NCBI RefSeq assembly: GCF_024498075.1
Contig: NZ_JANHOF010000001.1
Coordinates: 1,302,001-1,366,000, forward strand
Source: Paenibacillus mendelii
GTDB taxonomy: Bacteria; Bacillota; Bacilli; Paenibacillales; Paenibacillaceae
Direction of reading: 5' to 3'
Length of the DNA stretch: 64,000 nucleotides
Shown here piece by piece: positions 1 to 7,625 of this stretch. The notes under the pieces were generated by a model. That model made no database searches and was not told the DNA's origin. It was given only the letters and a program-made list of their open reading frames with translations. A program made the position numbers and the translations under genes. Position 1 is the first letter of the stretch; each line of letters begins with the position of its first letter.

Positions 1-99
1 TCTGTACACCGGCTTGCAGCAAAGCACCGGCTCTCTGGAGTACAAACGGCATCAGCTTACTCGTTCTCGTCAACGATGATACACAAATTATAATTATTA
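1..99 (-). promoter_or_regulatory. T-box leader, 5' part (window edge; probably ileS)
   Basis: The minus strand carries the 5' half of a T-box Stem I. A GACGAGAACGAGTA block (K-turn/S-turn side) is followed by CAGAGAG and then CCGGTG...GCTGCAAGCCGG, the apical signature of T-box leaders. T-box RNAs bind uncharged tRNA and switch a terminator to antiterminator ahead of aminoacyl-tRNA synthetase or amino-acid genes. The specifier codon and terminator lie off the left edge, so the tRNA cannot be read directly. ileS follows divIVA in related Bacillales, so an isoleucine T-box is inferred. Confidence 0.88.
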
Positions 100-105
100 T
101 TTCTA

Positions 106-134
106 GTTATACGCCAAACCTTATCAAAAGTCAA
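106..134 (-). promoter_or_regulatory. Sigma A promoter for the T-box transcript
   Basis: On the minus strand TTGACT (129-134) and TATAAC (106-111) are separated by exactly 17 bp. This is a near-consensus vegetative promoter. It would start transcription near position 99, just before T-box Stem I. It sits after the divIVA stop, so the gene off the left edge has its own promoter. Confidence 0.8.
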
Positions 135-155
135 TGCGAGCGAAAGCCCCTTGCT

Positions 156-653
156 TTAAGATCCACGAACGATTTCACTCTTCACTTGCCCGCTGCCTTC
201 CAGCGAGTCCCAGCCCTCTAAGCTGAGCAGATCGAGCTGCGCTTCGACCAGCGTTTTGAACCGTGCGCGGTAGATGGAGGCCTGCTTCTTCAATTCCTCT
301 ACTTCTAACGCGACTTTGCGTGATTTGGAGAGCGACTCGTTGATGATGCGGTCCGCGTTCTTCTCCGCTTCCTTCACGATCAGCTGCGCTTCCTTCTTCG
401 CATTGTTCTTCAAGTCATCCGCCGCTTCCTGCGCAACGATGATGGTTTTGCTGAGCGTTTCTTCAATATTGGAGAAATGGTTCAGCTTCTCCTGAAGGGC
501 CATCGCCTGATTCTGCATTTCTTTATTCTCGCGGATAAGCAGCTCGTAGTCCTTAATGACTTGATCGAGAAACTCATTCACCTCGTCTTCATCATAGCCA
601 CGAAGACGTCTGCCGAATTCCTTGTTGTGTATGTCCAATGGCGTTAACGGCAT
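156..653 (-). CDS. divIVA: Cell-pole / division-site protein DivIVA
   Basis: A protein of 165 residues. The N-terminus (MPLTPLDIHNKEF, then RGYDEDEVNEFLDQ) is the conserved DivIVA lipid-binding domain that recognises curved membrane at septa and poles. From about residue 30 it is almost entirely heptad coiled coil, with a longer second coil from about 60 to 145. DivIVA recruits Min proteins and, in sporulation, helps anchor the chromosome at the pole. The start ATG has a strong AGGAGGTG ribosome site. It is the last gene of the ylm block, next to ylmH, the order seen in Bacillus. The identification is firm. Confidence 0.96.
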   Translation of the reverse strand: MPLTPLDIHNKEFGRRLRGYDEDEVNEFLDQVIKDYELLIRENKEMQNQAMALQEKLNHFSNIEETLSKTIIVAQEAADDLKNNAKKEAQLIVKEAEKNADRIINESLSKSRKVALEVEELKKQASIYRARFKTLVEAQLDLLSLEGWDSLEGSGQVKSEIVRGS

Positions 654-736
654 TGGCGCACCTCCTAAACGTTATAAGGCGAAGTAAAGATTTTATTTGT
701 AAATTTCGACAGATTCGCTTAAATTCCTGCAATCCC

Positions 737-1519
737 TTATATAAATTTACCGATCTTTACGCGCATCCGGCCTTTCTTCGTCATTCCTTCGACGATTAAC
801 ACTTTGAATCGGCCTAAACCCTGCATGGATACGACATCGCCTTCCTTGAGCGGCGTGGACGGATCTTCTTCCACCTTCCAATTGACTCTGCACCGTCCGG
901 CACGGATGGGATCGACGATCTTGGTACGGCTGATCCGGTGAACGTCGCTGGCGATGCCGTCAAGACGCAAAGAAGCCACCGATAGGTTCATCTCCTCCAA
1001 ATCCGCTTCGGCGATGCGCAAATCGGATAAAGGGATAATGTCCGTTAAGACGTGAACCCGGTGGACTTGCCGCAAATGAATATTCAGATAGTCGGCGATC
1101 TCCTCTGCTACCAGGCAGTGACAGAAATCTTCATGGATATGAAGATCGCCGATGCGGTCACGTTTAATGCCAAGCCCGAGAAGAGCGCCCAAATAATCGC
1201 CATGCTCCAGCTCCAGGTGGCCTTGCGACCCTCCGCTAATACGCAGAAGCGCAATGCCATCCGGCTCATCGTCAAGTATCCGGTATTCGGGTGCGATAAG
1301 AGCTCGCTTCCGCTCCGCACCTTCGTACCCGCCTGAAAGCTTCAGCTGCACTTCCGGCTGGCGGTTCGCCAAGCTGACGACAATCTCCGCTTGTCTGGGA
1401 TCGAGAAAATCGGTCCGCTTCAGCTCATGCCCGTAGGCAGCACGTTCCAGCCATTCCGAAGCCCGGTCGACGAATGGCCGCTCGTCCGGATGAAAGTGAA
1501 TATAAAGATTCTGCTTCAT
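737..1519 (-). CDS. ylmH: S4-domain RNA-binding protein YlmH
   Basis: A protein of 260 residues. The C-terminal part (about residues 180-250) has an S4 RNA-binding fold: a basic stretch ending GRCRVNWKVEEDP is followed by a GDVVSMQGLGRFKVL strand pattern. The N-terminal region matches the YlmH family domain. In related bacteria YlmH binds ribosomes/peptidyl-tRNA in quality control of stalled 50S subunits; that role is family knowledge. The ATG overlaps the ylmG stop by 4 bp, which implies translational coupling. It sits between ylmG and divIVA as in Bacillus subtilis. Confidence 0.93.
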   Translation of the reverse strand: MKQNLYIHFHPDERPFVDRASEWLERAAYGHELKRTDFLDPRQAEIVVSLANRQPEVQLKLSGGYEGAERKRALIAPEYRILDDEPDGIALLRISGGSQGHLELEHGDYLGALLGLGIKRDRIGDLHIHEDFCHCLVAEEIADYLNIHLRQVHRVHVLTDIIPLSDLRIAEADLEEMNLSVASLRLDGIASDVHRISRTKIVDPIRAGRCRVNWKVEEDPSTPLKEGDVVSMQGLGRFKVLIVEGMTKKGRMRVKIGKFI

Positions 1520-1782
1520 ACGAAGACGTCGATGACCGCGATAATCCCGTATGCAACGAATTGGAGCGCAAATATCGCAACGATTGGCGAAATATCAAGC
1601 ATCCCGCCAATCGGCGGGATAAACCGGCGGAATGGCGACAGATAAGGCTCGACCAGCTTGCCCAGCCATTCGCCAATGAAGCTTTCACGTGCGTTCGGCA
1701 GCCAAGAAAGCAGCACGTAACCGATAATCATGAAGGTGTAAATTTGTTCAATCATCCATATAAACCGCGAAATTTCCGCCAA
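1516..1782 (-). CDS. ylmG: YggT-family small membrane protein YlmG
   Basis: An 88-residue protein with two hydrophobic segments (about residues 8-28 and 64-86). They flank the conserved YggT motif LVEPYLSPFRRFIPPIGG. The family is linked genetically to division and membrane organisation, with no defined biochemical activity. The start is TTG, preceded by GAGGTGACC at good spacing; no better ATG exists. It lies 6 bp after sepF and overlaps ylmH by 4 bp, so the three are probably co-translated. Confidence 0.92.
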   Translation of the reverse strand: MAEISRFIWMIEQIYTFMIIGYVLLSWLPNARESFIGEWLGKLVEPYLSPFRRFIPPIGGMLDISPIVAIFALQFVAYGIIAVIDVFV

Positions 1783-1788
1783 TCAAGG

Positions 1789-2250
1789 TCACCTCATTTT
1801 TTTGTAATCAGACTCTTCTGTCAGCATTTCCGAAATGGTGCCTTGAATTTCAACTGAATCCGGCGTGCACAAAAAGATATTCGGTCCTAGCTTCGAAATC
1901 CCGCCGCCCAATGCGTAAACAGTTCCACCCAAGAAATCGACAATCCGAACCGCGATGTCAAGCCGGACACGCTGTAAATTCACAACGACCGAACGACGGT
2001 TCTTTAGATGGTCGGCTATTTCCTGTGCCTCATCATAGGACCGCGGTTCATGCAGAATGACACGAATGTTCTTCTGTGAATGAATGCTGACAACATTGTT
2101 TGCTTTCGTTGTTTGTTTACGTGCTTCGAACGGAGAAGTTTCAACGTCCTGCTCTTCTTGCTGTTGACTCTGTGCTACCCGCTCGCGCTCGACGATCTCC
2201 TCTTCCTCCTGAAGCCCGAAAAAGTTCATGAATTTATTCATTACGCTCAT
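1789..2250 (-). CDS. sepF: Cell division protein SepF
   Basis: A 153-residue protein. The N-terminal 12 residues ([12 protein letters not shown]) form the short amphipathic membrane-binding helix of SepF. A charged, Gln/Glu-rich linker follows to about residue 50. The C-terminal SepF core (about 60-145) includes the pattern [11 protein letters not shown] and [11 protein letters not shown]. SepF forms rings that tether FtsZ to the membrane by binding the FtsZ C-terminal peptide. The ribosome site is AAGGAGGCG. It is placed between ylmE and ylmG as expected. Confidence 0.95.
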   Translation of the reverse strand: MSVMNKFMNFFGLQEEEEIVERERVAQSQQQEEQDVETSPFEARKQTTKANNVVSIHSQKNIRVILHEPRSYDEAQEIADHLKNRRSVVVNLQRVRLDIAVRIVDFLGGTVYALGGGISKLGPNIFLCTPDSVEIQGTISEMLTEESDYKKMR

Positions 2251-2296
2251 CGTATTCGCCTCCTTCTCTAGCTCTGCTTCATACTTATCTTATCCA

Positions 2297-3010
2297 TTAC
2301 CCTTTTCCCACCAATATTGTACCCAACCGCAGCCAATTTGCGCCTTCTTCGACGGCAACCTCGAAATCTCCGGACATCCCCATCGACAGCCCGTTGACCG
2401 GCTTTCGCAGGATCGCTTGTTCATTCAGCTCATCCCGCAGATGGCGAAGTCCCCGAAACGTTGGCCTTGACTGCTCACCATCTGAATCAAGCGGGGCCAT
2501 GGTCATAAGACCTACGGGCTCGATATGCGGCAGATCTGACAGCTCCCGTGCGAAAGACTTCAAGGATTCAGGGGCTAGTCCATGCTTGCTGTCCTCTCCC
2601 GATACATTAACCTGAATGAAGCATGGCACGACGATCCCGAGCTGCTCGGCACGCCGTTCAATAGCCTGAGCGAGCGAAGAACGGTCCAAAGCGTGAATGT
2701 ATGTAAACTTTCCGATGACGTCCTTGACTTTATTCGTTTGGAGAGAGCCGATAAAGTGCCATACGGCCTGTCCTTCGGAAGAAGACCTTCCGGCCTCCTC
2801 GCCCGTGATTGCGTGCCACTTCTCAGCAGCGTTCTGCCAACGGTTCTCACCCAGGTGAACAAGTCCGTGCCGCAGCACGTTCTTCGTCTCCTCCGTGCCG
2901 ACATACTTGGTTACCGCAATCAATTGAATTTCATCCCGCTGTCTGCCGCTTCGGCGGCATGCTTCAACGAGACGCTGCTCCACCGCTTCCATTCGTTCCG
3001 ACAATGTCAC
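2297..3010 (-). CDS. ylmE: PLP homeostasis protein (YggS/YlmE family)
   Basis: A 237-residue single-domain alanine-racemase-like TIM barrel. The PLP-binding lysine lies in LIAVTKYVG near residue 32. Other family signatures are the GENRWQ segment, WHFIGSLQTNK and GLSMGMSGDFEVAV near the phosphate-binding end. The family controls free pyridoxal phosphate and has no known catalytic reaction. The start is GTG and overlaps the ylmD stop by 4 bp (GTGA), so coupling is likely. Confidence 0.93.
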   Translation of the reverse strand: MTLSERMEAVEQRLVEACRRSGRQRDEIQLIAVTKYVGTEETKNVLRHGLVHLGENRWQNAAEKWHAITGEEAGRSSSEGQAVWHFIGSLQTNKVKDVIGKFTYIHALDRSSLAQAIERRAEQLGIVVPCFIQVNVSGEDSKHGLAPESLKSFARELSDLPHIEPVGLMTMAPLDSDGEQSRPTFRGLRHLRDELNEQAILRKPVNGLSMGMSGDFEVAVEEGANWLRLGTILVGKG

Positions 3011-3882
3011 GCGAGCGCTTCACCTCTTCCCATACCGATCCAGCTGACCATCCGTCCGGTTTGTCCCCCTTCCATGCGATGCGAGAAGAAGAGATCCGTC
3101 CGACAGCCTGTACACCACTCTGATAATTCGATACGTGTCGGCAAAATTCCTGCTTTTATCATAATCTGTCGGTTCAATTCTTTCAAGTTTATCCTTGCTT
3201 TACCTTCCGAGGCGGGCAGCACCACTTGCTCTCCAGCAAGTCCCCGCGTCTGCATGAGCTCATCGAGCTCCCGAACCAGCGGTTCAATCTTGCTCAGCAC
3301 GACACCGTCGACCTCGTAACAGCATTGTCCGATCGAAGGTCCGATTCCGCCGCGTATATTCGCAGGCAAACAGCCATAGGCCTCTGACATAGCTTCTACG
3401 GTATGATGCGCAATCTCCAGCGCCGTCCCTTTCCAGCCGGCATGCGCCAGCGCGATTACCTCTTCTGCCGGATCGTAGAAATACAGCGGCACGCAGTCCG
3501 CATAAAAAGACGTCAGCAGCACATCCTTCTCCGCCGTCATGAGCGCATCGGCTTCCTGAATGGCAGATTCCCGGTCTAGCCTTCCTCTGCCCCGGTCTTC
3601 CCGTTTCACCTGATAGACCCGGTTCCCATGTACCTGTTCTCCGCATGTCCATGCTTCATAGGGCCATTGAAGCGCCTCTGCAAGGCGGCGCCGGTTGTCC
3701 AAGACCGCCGCGTTCTCATCCCCCACATGAAGGCCGCAGTTGAGCGACTCCCACGGCGTGGTACTCTCCCCGCCCTCGCGGCCAGTAAACCCAACCGTTA
3801 GCCCTTCCGAAATTTCCATCCATTCCGGCAACAAAAAAAGCGAAGGTCCCTTCGCCGTCTCGAATCGTTTAAACGGTTCCAT
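3007..3882 (-). CDS. pgeF: PgeF/YlmD multicopper-type purine nucleoside enzyme (YfiH family)
   Basis: A 291-residue protein when started at the ATG at 3882, which has GAGGTGA seven bases upstream; a longer reading to 3912 has no good ribosome site. The family metal-binding triad is visible: ADCVPLYF (Cys), LAHAGWKGTALEIAHHTVEAM (His) and GPSIGQCCYEV (Cys). Family members were called polyphenol oxidases or laccases; some act on purine nucleosides, and PgeF is tied to removing incorrectly incorporated peptidoglycan amino acids. The exact reaction here is not shown by the sequence. It is the first gene of the pgeF-ylmE pair. Confidence 0.9.
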   Translation of the reverse strand: MEPFKRFETAKGPSLFLLPEWMEISEGLTVGFTGREGGESTTPWESLNCGLHVGDENAAVLDNRRRLAEALQWPYEAWTCGEQVHGNRVYQVKREDRGRGRLDRESAIQEADALMTAEKDVLLTSFYADCVPLYFYDPAEEVIALAHAGWKGTALEIAHHTVEAMSEAYGCLPANIRGGIGPSIGQCCYEVDGVVLSKIEPLVRELDELMQTRGLAGEQVVLPASEGKARINLKELNRQIMIKAGILPTRIELSEWCTGCRTDLFFSHRMEGGQTGRMVSWIGMGRGEALA

Positions 3883-3984
3883 CCGAAATTCACCTCGCCA
3901 ACAGTGTACCACAGCAGTGGATCAGCATGCGAACACAGCAATGAATCCGAGGACGGGCTGAATGCTTTTTGACGCAAACCCAAA

Positions 3985-4038
3985 CAGGCTGCCCGCAGTC
4001 TTGACCCTTGCGCAAGATCAGCGTCAGCGGGCAGCCTG
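3985..4038 (-). terminator. Terminator overlapping the ylmC 3' end
   Basis: Perfect 12-bp arms CAGGCTGCCCGC and GCGGGCAGCCTG (3985-3996 and 4027-4038) enclose a second small palindrome, CTTGCGCAAG. On the minus strand the stem is followed by TTTGGGTTTG, a weak U tract. The upstream arm encodes the last residues of YlmC (QAAR). It probably ends ylmC transcription. Confidence 0.6.
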
Positions 4039-4299
4039 TTCCTCTTCTTCCGCCCGGTAGGCTTTGGCGTCGTCGATGCGGACAAGCACGACGTCAGCAC
4101 CAATCTTCACGATATTCCGCCAAGGGATAACGACATCTGTTCCGCCGCCGAACAGTCCGAAGAACTTCGTAAAATTGGGTACTACAATCGAATCGATCCG
4201 ACCTTGGCGGAGATCAAGCTCAAGATCGCTCACTTGGCCGAGTTTGCGGCCATCGACGATATTAATGACGTCCTTCGTTTGAAAATCGGATATTTTCAT
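4024..4299 (-). CDS. ylmC: PRC-barrel protein of the YlmC/YmxH family
   Basis: A 91-residue protein made of a single PRC-barrel domain. It begins MKISDFQTKDVINI and has the repeating beta pattern GRKLGQVSDLELDLRQGRID, then VVIPWRNIVKIGADVVLVRID. The family lies beside sigG in many spore formers and is annotated as sporulation-associated; its mechanism is unknown. Its charged tail EEEEQAAR is encoded by one arm of a terminator hairpin. It lies between sigG and pgeF. Confidence 0.9.
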   Translation of the reverse strand: MKISDFQTKDVINIVDGRKLGQVSDLELDLRQGRIDSIVVPNFTKFFGLFGGGTDVVIPWRNIVKIGADVVLVRIDDAKAYRAEEEEQAAR

Positions 4300-4460
4300 A
4301 CGCCGATCACCACTTTTCCATCGGGATTGTCGTCCAGTTAACCTTTATTCTTAGTATATGTTGATTTCGGGCAAAATGTCCTGATGCGCGGAAATTAACC
4401 CTTTGGGATAACCGCTCGATTGTTTTCACCGCCTATGGGTCCTGCCTGCCGCAGCAAATG

Positions 4461-4490
4461 AAAATAAAAAAACGGCGCTGGCTGCGCCGT
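4461..4490 (-). terminator. sigG terminator
   Basis: On the minus strand the stem ACGGCGC/GCGCCGT with a 5-nt loop begins at the sigG stop codon and is followed by TTTTTTTATTTT. This is a textbook intrinsic terminator. Confidence 0.9.
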
Positions 4491-5272
4491 TAGACTTTGA
4501 CATGCTTTTGCATCTGTTGAATAGCCGACTTCTCGAGCCGCGAAACCTGTGCCTGTGAAATTCCGATTTCGTCCGCGACTTCCATTTGGGTCTTCCCTTC
4601 GAAGAAACGCATCGACAGGATCATTTTTTCCCTATCATTGAGCTTGTGCATGGCTTCCCGAAGCGCGATTTCCTCGATCCAGGAGACGTCCTTGTTCTTG
4701 TCATCGCTTATTTGATCCATCACATAGATCGGGTCGCCCCCATCGTGATAAATCGGCTCGAACAAGGATACAGGGTCCTGAATGGCATCAAGCGCAAAAA
4801 CGACGTCTTCCTTCGGTACGTTAAGAGCTTCGGAAATCTCAAAAATCGTCGGTTCCCGTGAATTCTTGTTCGTTAAGCTGTCTCGTACCTGCAGCGCCTT
4901 ATAGGCGATATCCCGCAGGCTGCGCGAGACCCGGATTGGATTGTTATCCCGCAAATACCGGCGGATCTCACCGATAATCATTGGCACGGCATATGTCGAA
5001 AATTTAACGTTCTGACCAAGATCGAAATTGTCGATCGCCTTCATCAGTCCGATGCAGCCGACTTGGAACAAATCGTCGACGAACTCACCACGGTTATTAA
5101 ACCGTTGAATGACACTGAGCACTAGCCTCAGGTTGCCATTGACCAATTTCTCTCTGGCTGCCCATTCATTCTTCGTCTGCAGTGCGGTAAACAGCTCGCG
5201 CATCTCGGCATTCGTCAGAACAGGCAGTTTCGCGGTATCCACTCCACAAATCTCGACTTTGTTTCGGGTCAA
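4490..5272 (-). CDS. sigG: Forespore sigma factor G
   Basis: A 260-residue sigma-70 family protein, the same length as Bacillus subtilis SigG. It opens TRNKVEICGVDTAKLPVL. Region 2 has RLVLSVIQRFNNRGE and DDLFQVGCIGLMKAIDNFD. Region 4 ends with the helix-turn-helix KTQMEVADEIGISQAQVSRLEK. Sigma G drives late forespore genes after engulfment. The start is taken as TTG at 5272 because GGGAGGT lies 7 nt upstream and the protein then aligns with the family; an in-frame ATG at 5308 would place that ribosome site inside the gene. It lies downstream of sigE with a terminator-like hairpin between them, so it probably has its own forespore promoter, which I could not locate. Confidence 0.96.
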   Translation of the reverse strand: MTRNKVEICGVDTAKLPVLTNAEMRELFTALQTKNEWAAREKLVNGNLRLVLSVIQRFNNRGEFVDDLFQVGCIGLMKAIDNFDLGQNVKFSTYAVPMIIGEIRRYLRDNNPIRVSRSLRDIAYKALQVRDSLTNKNSREPTIFEISEALNVPKEDVVFALDAIQDPVSLFEPIYHDGGDPIYVMDQISDDKNKDVSWIEEIALREAMHKLNDREKMILSMRFFEGKTQMEVADEIGISQAQVSRLEKSAIQQMQKHVKV

Positions 5273-5338
5273 CGTGATTACCTCCCAAGGAGAAACATTA
5301 ATGTTCATTATCTCCTCGAAGCCCCATTTTATTCCCCA

Positions 5339-5384
5339 TAAAAAAACGGCCCCGTTCCCTCGCGAATGAAGGTCGAAGCCGTGT
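5339..5384 (-). terminator. Probable terminator between sigE and sigG
   Basis: On the minus strand ACGGC...GCCGT arms (5378-5382 and 5346-5350), with a partly paired interior, are followed by TTTTTTT. This probably limits read-through from spoIIGA-sigE into sigG. The lower stem is only about 5 bp, so the call is moderate. Confidence 0.6.
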
Positions 5385-5473
5385 GTTGACGGGCAAAAAT
5401 CAGGTTCTTGTCCCCTTTCAAGGGGGTGGTCTTGACAAAATATTTTCAGTTGTTCTCAGGCTCGGAACAGCCC

Positions 5474-6196
5474 TCAAACCATTTTGTTGAACTCTTTGCG
5501 CAGCCGTTTGATGATTCTTTTCTCGAGTCTCGAGATATACGATTGCGATATCCCGAGCAGATCCGCAACATCCTTCTGCGTCTTCTCCTCGCCATCCGCA
5601 AGACCGAACCGGAGCTCCATAATAATCCGTTCCCGCTCTGTCAGCTTGTCGAGCGCCTTGTGCAGCAGCTTACGGTCGACCTGCTCCTCGATGTTGCGGT
5701 AGATTGTATCGTTCTCGGTCCCGAGCACGTCGGACAGAAGGAGCTCGTTACCGTCCCAGTCGATATTCAGCGGCTCATCGAACGACACTTCCGTGCGGGT
5801 CTTGCTGTTGCGCCGCAAGTACATCAAGATTTCATTCTCGATGCAGCGCGATGCATACGTCGCCAGCTTGATCTTCTTCTCGGGATCGAACGTATTCACG
5901 GCTTTGATCAAACCGATCGCGCCGATCGACACGAGATCCTCAATATGGATGCCCGTGTTCTCGAATTTGCGGGCAATGTACACGACCAGCCTCAGATTGC
6001 GCTCGATGAGCATCGCACGGATCGCAGAATCGCCGGAGGGCAGCTTTTCCAGCAAATATTCTTCTTCCTCCCGCGTCAGAGGAGGAGGCAGCGCTTCGCT
6101 TCCGCCGATATAATAAATTTCTTCGCTCTTTAACCCGAATAAAAACAAAACGCGATAATAATATAACTGCAGGATCAATTTCCATTTGACGAGCAT
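5474..6196 (-). CDS. sigE: Pro-sigma E, mother-cell sigma factor
   Basis: A 240-residue sigma-70 family protein. The first ~27 residues are a hydrophobic/basic pro-sequence ([20 protein letters not shown]) followed by [20 protein letters not shown], the conserved region where SpoIIGA cleaves. Region 2 contains [19 protein letters not shown]. Region 4 carries [22 protein letters not shown]. Active sigma E directs early mother-cell transcription. The ATG has GGAGGGATGGAG upstream and overlaps the spoIIGA 3' end by 22 bp, coupling the precursor to its protease. Confidence 0.97.
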   Translation of the reverse strand: MLVKWKLILQLYYYRVLFLFGLKSEEIYYIGGSEALPPPLTREEEEYLLEKLPSGDSAIRAMLIERNLRLVVYIARKFENTGIHIEDLVSIGAIGLIKAVNTFDPEKKIKLATYASRCIENEILMYLRRNSKTRTEVSFDEPLNIDWDGNELLLSDVLGTENDTIYRNIEEQVDRKLLHKALDKLTERERIIMELRFGLADGEEKTQKDVADLLGISQSYISRLEKRIIKRLRKEFNKMV

Positions 6197-7176
6197 GATG
6201 CTCCATCCCTCCTCGGAGAACTGTGAACGGCTTCATTCGTGACGATCCGATTTTGCAGCAGCGACGGATGGATAATTGCCTGATAGGCCCCATCTGCGAC
6301 AAGCTTTCCGGCATCGAGGCCGATGAGCACTTTCGTTGATTCGAATGTTTCACCTTCCCGGTCGATCACAACAAGGTCCGGTTTAATCGCGAGCATGAAC
6401 TGCGCGCCGCGGTTTATTCCCCGGTAAGGAACCAGTCGAAGCCGATCCTGCCATGCGAACGTGCCAGCGTCCATATGAGCGATCAGCTTGTCGACCTGCG
6501 CTTCCTTGATGCCCTTCAACCAAGAGGGAGGCAAATCTGCCTGCCAAAGCGAGGCTTCCATCACCATAACTGGCGTTCTCGTTAGCGGTTCATAGAGCTG
6601 GTTGCCCGTATCGATCAGACCCGTGCATCGCAGCATTCGGTCGCCGATCGTCACGCACACCTCCGCAAGATGGCTCTCCACGAGCGTTTTCTCCTTGCGG
6701 AAGACCATGACCGATCGATAAATATACAAGCCGATACAGACAGAGGACAACAGAAATACGGAACTTAGCTTAAGCTCGGTGTGAATATTCCCATTGACCA
6801 TCCACATGGAATCCCAGAGTCGATTAGAGCCGTTCATCAGCAAGTACTGCAGGCCGAATACGGTTCCTCCTGCCGCGAAGTTGACGGCATAGAAAGCGCC
6901 GACATAACGAAGGAAGACCTGTATACTTCCAAAACCGAAAGCTGCCAGAAGCATCATGATGGAGAAAAGCAATTTAAGCGGGATAGAAAATAACAGGGAT
7001 AACGATGGAAACACGAGCATAACGGCGTAGCCGGCGCCTAGCGAAGCGGACAGCAAAACCCGCCACCACGTGGCACGAACGCCGCGAACCCAAGCGGTGA
7101 GCAGCAAGGTGGAGCCATTGATGAGCACGTTAATCATGAATAATACATCGACATAGACCGCATCCAGGGCGTTCAC
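6175..7176 (-). CDS. spoIIGA: Sporulation sigma E processing peptidase SpoIIGA
   Basis: About 330 residues. The N-terminal half has five hydrophobic segments (membrane domain). The C-terminal half is an aspartic-protease-like domain with the catalytic motif [11 protein letters not shown]. SpoIIGA sits in the septal membrane and cleaves pro-sigma E. The start is uncertain: a strong AGGAGG lies directly against GTG at 7176, which is too close, and 8 nt before CTG at 7167, after which the protein reads [13 protein letters not shown] like the family N-terminus. An upstream in-frame TTG at 7224 lacks a ribosome site and lies about 15 nt from the predicted transcript start. I give the GTG coordinate and consider CTG equally possible. 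Confidence 0.93.
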   Translation of the reverse strand: MNALDAVYVDVLFMINVLINGSTLLLTAWVRGVRATWWRVLLSASLGAGYAVMLVFPSLSLLFSIPLKLLFSIMMLLAAFGFGSIQVFLRYVGAFYAVNFAAGGTVFGLQYLLMNGSNRLWDSMWMVNGNIHTELKLSSVFLLSSVCIGLYIYRSVMVFRKEKTLVESHLAEVCVTIGDRMLRCTGLIDTGNQLYEPLTRTPVMVMEASLWQADLPPSWLKGIKEAQVDKLIAHMDAGTFAWQDRLRLVPYRGINRGAQFMLAIKPDLVVIDREGETFESTKVLIGLDAGKLVADGAYQAIIHPSLLQNRIVTNEAVHSSPRRDGASCSSNGN

Positions 7177-7245
7177 CCTCCTGCTGCAAAGCCCCAATGT
7201 CACCGGATCGGCGCCTTGCGCCAAGGGGTCCGGCGGCTTGTGTCT

Positions 7246-7279
7246 AGTATATTTAAATCCTATTACAATGTCTGTCTAA
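7246..7279 (-). promoter_or_regulatory. spoIIGA promoter with unusually long spacer
   Basis: On the minus strand the -10 is TATACT (7246-7251). The -35 is TAGACA or TTAGAC, leaving a 21-22 bp spacer. The Bacillus subtilis spoIIG promoter is known for a 22-bp spacer that sigma A uses only with phosphorylated Spo0A. A Spo0A-box-like TGTCTAA (6 of 7 bases) on the plus strand at 7273-7279 overlaps the -35. Confidence 0.65.
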
Positions 7280-7305
7280 ACATGCCGTCAGCAGCGATCT
7301 TTTTT

Positions 7306-7321
7306 TGTCGAGGGTGTCGAT
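7306..7321 (+). promoter_or_regulatory. Tandem Spo0A-box-like sites upstream of spoIIGA
   Basis: Plus-strand TGTCGAG (7306-7312) and TGTCGAT (7315-7321) each match the Spo0A box TGTCGAA at 6 of 7 positions. Their starts are 9 bp apart and they lie about 30 bp upstream of the spoIIGA -35. The position and pairing suggest a Spo0A dimer site. Binding is inferred. Confidence 0.55.
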
Positions 7322-7391
7322 TGGGGATTAATCGGCAAGGGCCGGCTTCTGCCGCGTGTTCGCGTAATCCGTATGCTATTGCTGGATATCG

Positions 7392-7437
7392 AAAAAGGCT
7401 GTCCAACCGGTCTCTATTCGACCTTATCGGACAGCCT
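7392..7437 (-). terminator. Intrinsic terminator in the ftsZ-spoIIGA gap
   Basis: Arms AGGCTGTCC and GGACAGCCT (7396-7404 and 7429-7437) are followed on the minus strand by TTTTT. It lies downstream of a structured segment and upstream of the spoIIGA promoter, so it ends some transcript other than ftsZ alone, or acts as a second ftsZ terminator. Confidence 0.75.
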
Positions 7438-7473
7438 CGCAATTTCTATTCTTCTAATTGAATGACCAGAACT

Positions 7474-7565
7474 GTATCGGCTTGATCCGGAAGGCGATAT
7501 GTGAAATGGGCCACCCACTAACAGCAGGTTCGGACATGTCGTACGCCATTCGTACAATCCGATAC
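7474..7565 (-). other. Candidate structured RNA element between ftsZ and spoIIGA
   Basis: No gene fits in 7177-7625. Within it, GTATCGG and CCGATAC (7559-7565 and 7474-7480) can form a closing stem. Inside are two hairpins on the minus strand: GTACG-AATGG-CGTAC, and AGTGGG-TGG-CCCATT with one G-U pair. The segment lies between the ftsZ terminator and a second terminator. It matches no riboswitch family I know. It could be a small RNA, an orphan regulator or part of the ftsZ 3' UTR. Confidence 0.35.
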
Positions 7566-7566
7566 G

Positions 7567-7607
7567 AAAAAAAGAACCAATTGCTCCCTTACGGAAGCGG
7601 TTGGTTC
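7567..7607 (-). terminator. ftsZ terminator
   Basis: On the minus strand GAACCAA...TTGGTTC arms (7601-7607 and 7574-7580) are followed by TTTTTTT. It lies 19 bp after the ftsZ stop. Confidence 0.85.
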
Positions 7608-7625
7608 CTTGATCGTTATCGGGTT

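Noticed and set aside
5408-6133. 241-codon plus-strand open frame antisense to sigE
   Set aside because: sigE is fully conserved on the opposite strand and the antisense frame has no recognisable domain.
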